From positions 1 to 52,873 of the forward strand of contig NZ_JAHTBI010000018.1 in NCBI RefSeq assembly GCF_019168305.1: DNA of 52,873 nucleotides, written 5' to 3'. The stretch comes from Pseudomonas aegrilactucae (GTDB lineage: Bacteria > Pseudomonadota > Gammaproteobacteria > Pseudomonadales > Pseudomonadaceae). This document shows, in pieces, positions 24,625-35,200 of the stretch (position 1 is the stretch's first letter; each line of letters opens with the position of its first letter). The position numbers and the translations under genes were made by a program. The notes beneath the pieces are model-generated. The model did no database searches. It was given only the letters and a program-made list of their open reading frames with translations, and had not been told where the DNA came from.

Positions 24625-26622
24625 ATGTTGTCACGGCGGCCCTCCGTCCTCACCCTCCTGTTGCTCGGCTGCGGTTATGCGAGTGCTGACAGTGTCGACC
24701 TGGCACCGCTGGAAGTGACCTCCACGCGGGTCACCTCCGAATGGCTGCAGACCCCGGCCGCGGTCAGCTCGGTGAGTGTCGCCGACAAGCCCGGCGAGCA
24801 GATGCTGACCCTCGACAGCCTGCTCACGGCGGTGCCCGGCACCGTGGCGCAGAGCCGCTACAACATGGCCCAGGGCATGCGCCTGTCGATCCGCGGCTTT
24901 GGCGCGCGCTCCAGTTTCGGCATGCGCGGCATTCGCGTGCTGGTGGATGGTGTACCCCTGACCATGCCCGACGGCCAGACCGAAATGGACGGCGTCGACC
25001 TGGGCCTGGTGGAGAACATCGAAGTGATCCGCGGCTCGGCGTCGACCCTGTACGGCAACGGTGCGGGCGGTGTGCTGGCGATCAAGACCCGCGAGCCGTC
25101 GCTTGAACCGCGTTCGAGCGTGGACATCAGTGGCGGCGCCGACGGCTATCGCCGCGTGCGCGCCGAAACCAGCGGCACCTCGGGCAACCTGGGCGGCCTG
25201 CTGGCGCTGAACGTGACCAACCTGGACGGCTACCGCGAACACGCGGCCTCCGAGGCGCGCAACCTCACCGGCAAGCTGCGCTGGCAGGCTGACGCGGGCG
25301 AATTGGGGGTCACTTTCCAGGCCCTCGACAACCGTTCCGAAGACCCCGGCGCGCTGACCCTCGCCCAGGTGCGTGACCAGCGCAGCCAGGCGCGCCCGCA
25401 AAGCCTGCTGTTCAACGCCGATGAACAGATGAATCAGCAGCGCCTGGCCGTCAACTGGACCAGCGAACTGAGCGAAACCGACAGCTACCAGTTGCGCACG
25501 TGGGTGGGCCGTCGTGACTTCGGCAACCGCCTGCCGCTGCGTGCGGGTGGGCAGACCACCTACGAACGGCTGTTTGCCGGTGTGGGCGGGCAGTACACAC
25601 ACCGGGCCAACTGGTTCGGCCTGGGCCACCAGCTCACCACCGGCATCGACATCGAGCAGCAGCGTGACGACCGCGAGCGGCACAACAACGAAGTGGGCGG
25701 GCACACGGGCGACCTGACCTTGCGCCAGCGCGAAAAGGCCGGTGGCTACGGGCTGTACGTGCAAGACAGCATCGACCTCACCGAGCGCCTGCAACTGACC
25801 CTGGGCGGTCGCTATGACGCCACGCGCCAGTCGGTCGACGACCGCTTCTCCAGTGATGGCGATGCCTCCGACGCCCAGCGTTTCGAAGACTTCAACTACA
25901 GTGCCGGCCTGAGCTATCGCCTGACCGAGCACACCCAGGCGTATGCGCGCCTGGCCACCTCGTTCGAGACCCCGACGCTCAACGAGCTGAGCAACCCGAC
26001 GGCGGGCGGTTTCAACACCGGCCTGCAACCGGCGCGCGCGCTGACCCGCGAGCTGGGGGTCAAAGGCGAGTGGGACGACCTGCGCCTGGAGGCGGTGGTG
26101 TACAGCATCCTGCTCAAGGACGAACTGGTGGCGCAGAGCAGCGACCGTGGCAACACCTACAGCAACGCCGGCAAATCCCGGCGTGACGGTTTCGAGCTGA
26201 GCGGCGAATACCGGCCTGTGGATAACTGGCGCCTGTCGATGGCCTACAGCTACAACGACTACCACTACACCCGCTTTGAAGGCCATGACGACAACCGCCT
26301 GCCGGGTATTCCCCGGCAGACCCTGTTCACCGAAGTGGGCTACGAGTCGGCTGCGTTCTATGCGCGGGTCAACATGAACGCCTATGGCCCGCAGTATGCG
26401 GACAACGCCAATGAGGCGCGGGTGGCCGGCAACGCCTTGTTCAACCTGCGGCTGGGCAAGGTGCTCACGTTGCAGGGGCAGGCGCTGGAACCCTATCTGG
26501 GCGTGGATAACCTCACCGATCGTCGTTACTACGACAACGTGCGTATCAACGATACAGGGGCGCGTTACTACGAGCCGGGTCCGGGTCGCACCTTGTACGC
26601 CGGCATACGCGCCAGTTTCTGA
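24625..26622 (+). CDS. TonB-dependent receptor, YncD/PqqU-like
   Basis: Outer-membrane receptor of 665 residues. The signal peptide is SVLTLLLLGCGYASA, and the TonB-box region is near DLAPLEVTSTRV. The plug has the sequence RGFGARSSFGMRGIRVLVDG followed by VPLTMPDGQTEMDGVDLG, then a barrel ending in RASF. The plug motif closely resembles E. coli YncD (PqqU), a pyrroloquinoline-quinone receptor, more than siderophore receptors. No STN domain is present. AAGGA precedes the ATG at 24625. The 62-bp gap to the MocR gene has no visible Fur box, so read-through from the upstream gene is possible. The ligand remains an inference. Confidence 0.87.
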   Translation: MLSRRPSVLTLLLLGCGYASADSVDLAPLEVTSTRVTSEWLQTPAAVSSVSVADKPGEQMLTLDSLLTAVPGTVAQSRYNMAQGMRLSIRGFGARSSFGMRGIRVLVDGVPLTMPDGQTEMDGVDLGLVENIEVIRGSASTLYGNGAGGVLAIKTREPSLEPRSSVDISGGADGYRRVRAETSGTSGNLGGLLALNVTNLDGYREHAASEARNLTGKLRWQADAGELGVTFQALDNRSEDPGALTLAQVRDQRSQARPQSLLFNADEQMNQQRLAVNWTSELSETDSYQLRTWVGRRDFGNRLPLRAGGQTTYERLFAGVGGQYTHRANWFGLGHQLTTGIDIEQQRDDRERHNNEVGGHTGDLTLRQREKAGGYGLYVQDSIDLTERLQLTLGGRYDATRQSVDDRFSSDGDASDAQRFEDFNYSAGLSYRLTEHTQAYARLATSFETPTLNELSNPTAGGFNTGLQPARALTRELGVKGEWDDLRLEAVVYSILLKDELVAQSSDRGNTYSNAGKSRRDGFELSGEYRPVDNWRLSMAYSYNDYHYTRFEGHDDNRLPGIPRQTLFTEVGYESAAFYARVNMNAYGPQYADNANEARVAGNALFNLRLGKVLTLQGQALEPYLGVDNLTDRRYYDNVRINDTGARYYEPGPGRTLYAGIRASF

Positions 26623-26626
26623 GGCC

Positions 26627-26657
26627 GCCACCCAAGCACCGGCTGGTGCCGGGTGGC
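26627..26657 (+). terminator. Hairpin after the YncD-like receptor gene
   Basis: GCCACCC pairs with GGGTGGC, with an inner stem GCACC/GGTGC. It starts 5 bp after the stop codon. There is no T-run, so termination strength is uncertain. Confidence 0.5.
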
Positions 26658-26748
26658 CTGCCGGCGCTCTGCGATCAGCCAAGGCCCTTCTCATTCCGCC
26701 AAACCTTGAACCCCATCACGTTTCAACCGATTGGCACGCAACTTTATT

Positions 26749-26774
26749 CCGAAACCACCATCAGAGGGTTTCGG
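26749..26774. promoter_or_regulatory. Inverted repeat in the cdi promoter region
   Basis: Perfect 8-bp arms CCGAAACC and GGTTTCGG around a 10-base spacer, 105 bp upstream of cdiB. It could be a regulator site or a hairpin. The rest of the 256-bp gap (26623-26878) shows no gene. Confidence 0.5.
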
Positions 26775-26878
26775 TAGGGGTTGTAGGACAATTCGTTGCT
26801 CGCTCCTTCGCGTTTACACGCCGTCGCTTGGCGACCCCTAGTCCGCATTTCTGAATTCTGGCCCCACAAGGATGTGCC

Positions 26879-28651
26879 ATGCTGCCGATCGCCCGTTGCC
26901 GGGCGTTGATGATGAGTGTCGCCCACTGTTTCGTCAGCGCTTCGCGCCCCACCCCTGTTGCCGCTCTACTGCTGGCCATGTTTGCCAGTGCTGCAAGCGT
27001 GGGCAGTGTCGCGCAGGCAGCAGGCCCCGATGCCGAACTGCTGCGTCAGCGTGAGCGTGAACGGGTGCAGCGCGAGCAGCTCGAAGCCCGCCCCGACGTG
27101 CGCCTCGAAGCGCCCCTGGCCGACGAAGGCGATGGCCGCCTGCCCCTGCGTGAAACCCCCTGCTTCCCGATCCGCCAGGTACGTCTGGTGGGCGATGCCG
27201 CCGAGCGTTTCCAGTGGGCCCTGCGCGCCGCAAACCCCAAGGATGACCCGGCCGCCGGACGCTGCCTGGGCGCCGCCGGTATCAACCTGACGATGAAACG
27301 CATCCAGAACGCGATCATCGAAAAAGGCTACGTCACCACCCGCGTACTGGCCGAGGCCCAGGACCTCACCGGCGGTGAGCTGACCCTGACCCTGATACCC
27401 GGGCGCATCCGCGACATTCGCTTTGACGCTGGCACCAGCACCCGCGCCAATGCCTGGAACGCCCTGCCGGCGCATTCGGGTGACCTGCTCAACCTGCGCG
27501 ACATCGAGCAGGCCCTGGAAAACTTCAAGCGTGTGCCCACCGCCGAAGCCGATATCCAGATCGCCCCGGCCCAGGCCAGCGACGCCGCCCCTGGCGAAAG
27601 CGACATCGTGATCGCCTGGCGGCAGGCCTTCCCGGCACGGCTCAGCCTGTCTGTGGATAACTCCGGCAGCAAGGAGACCGGCAAGTACCAGGGCAACCTG
27701 GCGCTGTCGCTGGACAACCCGCTCTCGCTCAACGACCTGTTCTACGTCAGTGCCACCCACGACCTGGGCGGCGGCGAGTCGGGCAATCGCGGCTCCAAAG
27801 GCAACACCCTGCACTACTCGGTGCCCTTCGGTTACTGGCTGCTGGGCTTTACCAGCAGCGAGTACGACTACCACCAGAGCGTGGCCGGCGAAAACGAGAC
27901 CTACCAATACCGTGGCGAAACCCGCAACAACGAACTGCGCCTGTCGCGCCTGCTGTACCGCGATGCCGTGCGCAAGACCACCGCCTGGGGCAGCCTGTGG
28001 ACCCGTACGTCGGAAAACTTCATCGACGACACCGAAATCGAATTGCAGCGTCGGCGCATGGCCGGGTGGGAAGCCGGCCTCAGCCACCGCGAATTCATCG
28101 GTGCCTCGACCCTCGACCTGAGCGCCGGCTACCGTCGTGGCACCGGTGCACATCGTGCGTTGCAGGCCCCGGAAGAGCTGACCGGCGAAGGCACCTCGCG
28201 CTCCAGGATCATCAGTGCCGATGCCCAGTTGCAGGTGCCTTTCGTCGCCTACAACCAGCGCCTGCGCTACATCGGTGGCTGGCGCGCGCAGTGGAACCGC
28301 TCGGCGCTGGTGCCGCAGGACCGCTTCTCCATCGGCGGGCGCTACACCGTGCGCGGCTTCGACGGCGAAAACATTCTTTCGGCCGAACGCGGCTGGACCC
28401 TGCGCAATGAAATCGGCCTGGCCCTGGGCGATACCGGCCAGGAGCTGTACACCGGCGTCGACTACGGCGAAGTCAGCGGCCACTCCAGCGACTACCTGGC
28501 GGGCAAGCGCCTGGCCGGTGCGGTGGTCGGTCTGCGCGGTGGCTACAAGGCACTGTCGTACGACTGGTCATGGGGCACGCCGCTGAAGAAACCCGACGGT
28601 TTCGAAACGGCCAACATCACCAGCGCCTTCACTGTTTCCCTGTCGTTCTGA
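26879..28651 (+). CDS. cdiB: CdiB: TpsB-family two-partner secretion transporter
   Basis: Outer-membrane Omp85-type transporter of 590 residues that exports the CdiA filament. It has a long signal sequence ending near SVAQAAGP. An N-terminal plug helix (DAELLRQRERERVQREQ) comes next, then POTRA domains (about 95-250; CFPIRQVRLVGDA, GYVTTRVLAEAQDLTGGELTLTLIPG) and a 16-strand barrel. Conserved motif 3 reads SIGGRYTVRGFDG near 485, and the last strand ends in Phe. AAGGA precedes the ATG. It heads the cluster cdiB-cdiC-cdiA-cdiI, with a 9-bp gap to cdiC. Confidence 0.95.
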   Translation: MLPIARCRALMMSVAHCFVSASRPTPVAALLLAMFASAASVGSVAQAAGPDAELLRQRERERVQREQLEARPDVRLEAPLADEGDGRLPLRETPCFPIRQVRLVGDAAERFQWALRAANPKDDPAAGRCLGAAGINLTMKRIQNAIIEKGYVTTRVLAEAQDLTGGELTLTLIPGRIRDIRFDAGTSTRANAWNALPAHSGDLLNLRDIEQALENFKRVPTAEADIQIAPAQASDAAPGESDIVIAWRQAFPARLSLSVDNSGSKETGKYQGNLALSLDNPLSLNDLFYVSATHDLGGGESGNRGSKGNTLHYSVPFGYWLLGFTSSEYDYHQSVAGENETYQYRGETRNNELRLSRLLYRDAVRKTTAWGSLWTRTSENFIDDTEIELQRRRMAGWEAGLSHREFIGASTLDLSAGYRRGTGAHRALQAPEELTGEGTSRSRIISADAQLQVPFVAYNQRLRYIGGWRAQWNRSALVPQDRFSIGGRYTVRGFDGENILSAERGWTLRNEIGLALGDTGQELYTGVDYGEVSGHSSDYLAGKRLAGAVVGLRGGYKALSYDWSWGTPLKKPDGFETANITSAFTVSLSF

Positions 28652-28660
28652 GGCCCCGCC

Positions 28661-29179
28661 ATGCGTTTTGATCGCTTCGACATCGTCGCCCCCGGGCTGT
28701 TTGACGAACCCTGGAACGAGGCCACCGTGCTGGGCTCGGCAACATGGCTGTGGATGCATTCCAGCGCGCACCGCGAGGCGCCCTTGCACAGCCTGGCAAC
28801 CCTGTTGCTGCCGGCCCTCAAGCATCGCCAGTTCGTGCTGGGCAGCGAGGCCGGCAAGCCGGTGTTCTACCTGTCCTGGCTCAACCTCAGTGCCGCCGCC
28901 GAACAGCGTTACATCACGCAATCGCCGCTTGAGCTGGCCGATGCCGACTGGAACAGCGGCGAGCGCCTGTGGTTCAACGACTTCATCAGCCCGTTCGGCC
29001 ACACCACCGACCTGGCGCGCCTGCTACAGCGCCAGCTGTTTCCCAACCGTTGCATGCGTTCGCTCGACCACCACGGTGAAGAACGCGGGCTGCGGGTCAA
29101 GACGCACATGGGGATCGGTGTGATCCCCGAGCAGGCCAACGCCTGGTTTGCCGCCCACCCGCTGGAACTCACAGCGTAA
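28661..29179 (+). CDS. cdiC: CdiC: HlyC-family toxin-activating lysine acyltransferase
   Basis: 172 residues clearly of the HlyC/RtxC family, which moves fatty-acyl chains from acyl carrier protein to lysines of a protoxin. The core GSATWLWMHSSAHREAPLHS matches the active-site region of HlyC, with H37 as the catalytic His. KPVFYLSWLNLSAAAEQRY and RLWFNDFISPFG, with D107 as the catalytic Asp, complete the family pattern. No RTX toxin gene is near. Its place between cdiB and cdiA identifies CdiA as the likely substrate, as in enterobacterial class IV CDI systems, where acylation helps target-cell recognition. No signal peptide is present, so it acts in the cytoplasm before export of CdiA. Confidence 0.93.
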   Translation: MRFDRFDIVAPGLFDEPWNEATVLGSATWLWMHSSAHREAPLHSLATLLLPALKHRQFVLGSEAGKPVFYLSWLNLSAAAEQRYITQSPLELADADWNSGERLWFNDFISPFGHTTDLARLLQRQLFPNRCMRSLDHHGEERGLRVKTHMGIGVIPEQANAWFAAHPLELTA

Positions 29180-29218
29180 TCCGACTGCCGGCGGTCTGGC
29201 ACCGCAAATGGAATTGCA

Positions 29219-32200
29219 ATGAACAAGCACCTCTACCGTATCGTTTTCAACAAGGCTCGCGGGCTGCTGATGGTGGTCGCCGAGAACGTCGCCAGCCAGG
29301 GCAAGGCACCGGGCGTGACCAGCGGCCCGGTGGCCGGGCCCACGGGCACCTCGGCCGAGCTGGGGCGCCTGCGCTTCGCGCTGATGCTCGCCCTCGGCCT
29401 GGTGACCCTGGACGTCGCACCGGCCTGGGCCGCCGGGGTCGTTGCCGATGGCCGTGCCCCCGCCGGGCAGCGCCCCAACGTGGGGCAGAGCGCCAACGGC
29501 ACGCCGCAGGTGAACATCCGCGCGCCCAGCGCCGCCGGGGTGTCGCGCAATACCTACAGCCAGTTCGACGTCGACAAGCGCGGGGTCATCCTCAACAACG
29601 CGGCCAAGGCCAGCCAGACCCAGCTAGGCGGCTGGATCCAGGGCAACGGCAACCTGAGCAAGGGCAGCGCACGGGTAATCCTCAACGAGGTCAACGCGAG
29701 CAACCCCAGCCAGTTGCGTGGCTATGTCGAAGTCGCCGGGCAACGCGCCCAGGTGGTGATCGCCAACCCGGCCGGCGTCACCTGCAACGGTTGCGGGTTC
29801 ATCAACGCCAACCGCGCCACGCTCACCACGGGCCAGGCGCAGCTGGAAAACGGCCGCATCACCGGCTATCAGGTCAAGGGCGGCACCCTGCGCATCGAAG
29901 GCAAAGGCCTGGACAGCGCCGATGCCGACTACACCGACCTGATCGCGCAGAGCGTGCAGGTCAACGCCGGCATCTGGGCCAAGGATCTCAAGGTCACGGC
30001 CGGGCGCAACCAGGTCAATGCCGACAACACGCGTGCGAGCAAGCTGGCGGGCAGTGACGAGGAGGCGCCCGCGATTGCCATCGACGTGGCCAAGCTTGGC
30101 GGCATGTATGCCGGCAAGATCATGCTGGTGGGCACCGAGGGCGGTGTGGGCGTACGCAACGCCGGCAAGATCGGCGCCGGGGCCGGCGAGGTGGTGATCA
30201 GCGCCGATGGCCAGTTGCTCAACAGCGGCAGCATCAGCAGTGCCGGGGCCACCCGTGTCACCGCCACCGGCGGGGTCGACAACAGTGGCACCGTCTATGC
30301 CAAGGGCGACCTGCGCCTGAGTAGCGCCGGCAACCTGCACAACAGCGGCACCCTGGCCAGCCAGGCCAATGTCCACCTCAAGGCCACTGGTGCCAAGGCA
30401 AGCATTACCAGCAGCCAGGGTTCGGCGCTGGCAGCCGGGCTGGACGACAAAGGCAAGCTTGGCAACACCGGCAACCTGACCCTCAGTGCAGCGAACGTGC
30501 AGGCCAGCGGCGAACACCTGGCCGGCGGCACCCTGCACGTCAGCGCCGGCCAGGTGGACCTGAGCGGCAGCCGCAACGTGGCCGGCAACATCACCCTCAC
30601 CGGCAGCGACATCAACCTCGGCAACGCCAGCGTCGATGCCAGCCAGACGCTCACCGCCACCGCCCGGCAGGTACTGCGCAGCGACGCGGCCAAGGTGGTG
30701 GCCGGCAACCTGCAACTGCGCGCCGGCGAGCTGTCGAACGTCGGCGGCGCGTTGACCCAGAGCGGCCAGGGCACCACCTCGATCAAGGTCGACGGCACAC
30801 TCGACAACCGCGGCGGCCGCATCGCCAGCAACGCAACCCATGCCGGCATCAGCGCCGCCACGCTGGTCAACGCCGACGGCCGCATCGAGCACGCGGGCCA
30901 GGGCACCCTGGACCTTGCCGCGGGCACGCTCGATGGCACACAGGGCATCCTGGTCAGCACCGCCACCTTGCAGGTAAAAGCCGGCCAGGTGCTGCTCGAC
31001 GACAGCGTTGCCCAGGGCAAGCACGTGGTCATCGAGGCCGACACGCTGTCCAACCATGGCGGCAAGGTATTGGCCACCGAGGCGGGCGACCTCACCGTCA
31101 CCACCCAGGGCCTGCTCGACAACACGGGGGGCACGCTCGCGGCCAGCGGCAACGGCGTGCTCCGCGCGGGCACCCTGGACAACCGCGGCGGCACCGTCAG
31201 CGCCGGCGGTACGCTGTATGCCGGCGCCGACGCATTGCTGAACACCGCGGGTACCTTCGCTGCGATCCGGCAGATGACACTCAATGCCGCCCACCTGGAC
31301 AACAGCGGCGGTACGGTCGGTTCGGTGCAGGGCGGGCTGCTGCTGAGCGCCCGCGACAGCGTGTTGAACAACCAGGGCGGGCGCCTGGAAGCGGCCGGTG
31401 ACATCGTCGTCACCGGGCAAGGCATCGACAACAGTGGCGGCGTCATCAGCGGCCTGGCACTGAGCCTGAACAGCAACGGCCAGCTGCTGCAGAACGCCCA
31501 GGGCACCCTGGATGCACGCACCACCCTGGACCTGCGCAGCGGGCGGCTGGAAAACGTGGGCGGGCTGATCCAGTCACAGGGCAAGCTCACCCTCCATACC
31601 GGCGACCAGGCGCTGGTCAATCTCGACGATGGCAGTGGCAGGGGCATCATCAGCCAGGGCGCACTGGAGATTCACAGCGCGTCGCTGAACAACGCCGGCG
31701 GCTTCATCTCGGCCAAGGGCGCCCTGCAACTGCTGGCGCCCGAAGTGGCCAATACCGGTGGGCGCATCGTCGGTTCCAGCAGCGTGCTGGTGCAGGGCAA
31801 CCACCTGAACAACCAGGCAGGTCAGCTCCAGTCGCTGGGCACCATCGATGTGGTGTCGGCCGAGCGGCTGGACAACCAGGGCGGCCTGATACGCTCGGCC
31901 GGGCTGCTGCACGTCGAGGCCGGTACGCTCGACAACAGCGCCACCCAAGGTGACAACCAGGGCCTGCAAGGCCACGCGCTGCGGCTCAATGCCGACGTAC
32001 TGGGCAACCAGGCCGGTGCCATTCGCGCCGACACCACGCTGCACATCGGCGTCAGCCAGGTGCTGGACAACACCGGCGGGCTGATCAGTTCCAGCCAGCA
32101 CCTGAGCATCGCCGACCGTGACCCGAATGCGCGCCGCCAGAGCATCAGCAACCTCGACGGGCGCCTGCTGGCCGGCCAGTCGCTGAGCATGAACGCCGCC

Positions 32201-35200
32201 TATTACAACGGCAACGGCCAGGCCGTGAGCCTGGGCGACCTGACCCTGCGCCTGCTCGCCGGCCTCGAACTGAACGGCCTGCTGCAGGCCAACGGCACCC
32301 TCGACGTGCAGACCGATGGCGCCCTGAACAACAACGGCAAGCTGCTGGCCGGCACGTCGATGCTGCTCGACGCCAACACCGTGGACAACCGCGCCGACGG
32401 TGAAATCAGTGCCGACCAGGTGCGCATCAACGCCCATGAAAGCCTGACCAACCGCGGCCTGATCGACGGCCAGAAGGTGCGCCTGCAAGCCGGCACCCTG
32501 TACAACCTGGGCAGTGGGCGCATCTACGGCGACCAACTGGGCATTGCGGCCGGCACCCTGGTCAACGCCAACGAGGGTGACCGGTCCGGTGTCATCGCCG
32601 CCCGGGGTCGCCTGGACATCGGCGCCACGCAGATCGACAACCGCGAAGCGGCCCTGATCTTCAGTGCCGGCGACATGGCCATCGGCGGTGCACTGGATGG
32701 CGCCGATCACGCCAGCGGTCGCGCCACCCTGCTGACCAACGCCAGCGCCACCATCGAGTCGTTGGGCCACATGACGCTGGACGTGCAGACCCTGCACAAC
32801 CTCAACAACCACTTCAGCACCCGCGAAGTGGAAATCAGCCGCCAGAGCTTCCAGGAATTTCAGCTCGCCGGCTCGCCCAATCGCTACCAGGCCAACCAGG
32901 TCGGGTTCCGCCACAACGAAGTGCAATACCTGATCACCCCCGAAGGCCAGCGGGACAACTGGAACCGCTACGACGTGACCCGCGTGGTGCGTGAAACCCA
33001 GATCGCCACCTCGGCGCCGGGGCAGATCCTGGCCGGCGGCAACCTCGTCATCAACGCCGACGAGGTGCTCAACGACAACAGCCATGTCATCGCCGGCGGC
33101 CTGTTGCAGGGGGCCATCGGCAAACTGGTCAACACCGAGTTCAAGGGCCAGCAGGTCACCGCCGACAGTGGTACGGTGACCAACTTCTACCGTATCCAGC
33201 GCAAGGGCCGTGACAGCCAGGGCGCCCGCGTGGCGAGGTATGTGCCGGCACCGTTGGTGCAGGAAATCACCCTGTACCCGACCGTCTGGCAGGAACTGGC
33301 CGCGATCACCGGCAGCGGCACCCAGGTCGATGGCCATGCCAGCCAGGTGAGTGACCAGCAGGCACTCGGCGCGGGCGCGGTGGATGCCGCGGCCGGCAAC
33401 GCCTACCAGGTGGCCCCGATCATCGAGGTGGCGGCGCAGACCACCCTCAACACCCAGGGGGTCAGCGAACAGATTCGCAGCGGCGGCCCGGCACTCACGC
33501 TGCCGAGCAACAGCCTGTTCAACACCAACCCGCTGGCCATTCGCAACTACCTGGTCGAGACCGACCCGCGCTTTGCCGGCTATCGCAACTGGCTGTCGTC
33601 GGACTACATGCTGCAACAGTTGCACCTGGACCCGGGGCAGACCCTGCAGCGCCTGGGCGATGGCTTCTACGAACAGAAGCTGATCCGCGAACAGATCGCC
33701 CAACTGACCGGGCGTCGCTTCATCGACGGCTATGCCAGCGACGAAGAACAATACCGTGCGCTGCTCGACAATGCGGTGACCGTGGCCAGCACCTGGCAAC
33801 TGGTGCCGGGCGTGGCGCTGACGGCCGGGCAGATGGCCCAGCTGACCAGCGACATCGTATGGCTGGTGGAAAAGCAGGTGACCCTGGCAGGCGGCGAAAC
33901 CCGCAAGGTGCTGGTGCCGCAGGTGTACGTGCGGGTGCAGCAGGGTGACCTCAATGGCGCCGGTGCGCTGATGGCCGGGCAGCAGCTCAAGCTCGACGTG
34001 GCCAACAACCTGACCAACAGCGGTAGCCTCGGCGGGGGCAGCATACTGGCCCTGACCGCGCAGAACGTGGACAACCTCGGCGGGCGTATCCAGGCCGACA
34101 AGGTCTCGGTGCAGGCGCGGGACAACCTCGACAACCTCGGCGGCCTGATCGGCGCCGTGGACAGCCTGGCCGTGACGGCAGGCAACAACCTCAACGTCAT
34201 CTCCAGCACGCATGACAGCAGCAGCGAGCAAGGCACGCGTACCAACCTGTCGCGCATGGCCGGGCTGTTCGTCAGCGGGGCTGGCGGCACGCTCAGCGCC
34301 TCGGCCGGCAACGACATCAACCTGGCCGGTGCGCAGGTGGTCAACGCCGGCGTCGGCGGCAGCACCCAGCTGGTGGCCGGCAACAACCTGAACATGACCA
34401 CCGTGACCGAATCGCACCAGCAGTCGATCACCTGGGACAGCAGCAACTGGCGCAAGGATGCCAGCCGTACCGAGGTCGGCAGCAACGTGCAAGCGACCGG
34501 CGACGTCAGCTTCAAGGCCGGCCAGGACATCAACCTGCGCGCCGCCACGGTGTCCAGTACCCAGGGCGCGGTGCTGCTCGAGGCGCGGCGCGACATCAAC
34601 CTGACCGCCGGGCAGGACGAGCGCTTCGCCGACGAAGCGCACAAGTCCAAGGGTGGCAACGGGATGTTCTCCAGCAAGACCACCACCACCCGTGACACGC
34701 TCAGCGAAACCCTCGCCCAGGGCTCCACGGTCAGCGCGGAACAAGCCTATCTGCAGGCCGGTCGCGACGTGACGCTGCGCGCCAGCAACGTGGTGTCGAC
34801 CGACAGGACCGTCGTGCTGGCCGACAACGACATCAACATCGAAGCCGCCACCGATACCCAGCGCGAGCGCCACGACAAGTCGGTCAAGAAGAGCGGCCTG
34901 TTCAGCGGTGGCGGCATCGCCGTGACCCTCGGTACCCAGCAGCAGAGCGTCGAGGACCTCACCACCAGCACCACCGCAGTGGCCAGCACCGTCGGCTCCA
35001 CCCAGGGCGATGTGCTGATCGCCGCCGGCAAGGACTACCGCCAGGTGGGCAGCCATGTGATGGCGCCCAAGGGGGATGTGGATATCTCGGCCGAGCGCAT
35101 CGACATTCTGGAGGCGCGCAACCTGGTGCAGCGCCAGCACGAGACGCTGTTCAAGCAGACCGGGCTGTCGATCACCATCACCAACCCGGTGCTCACTGCC

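Noticed and set aside
30180..32800. CRISPR-like or tandem DNA repeat array in cdiA
   Set aside because: The repetition is at protein level (beta-helix units) with diverged DNA; there are no identical repeats with regular spacers.
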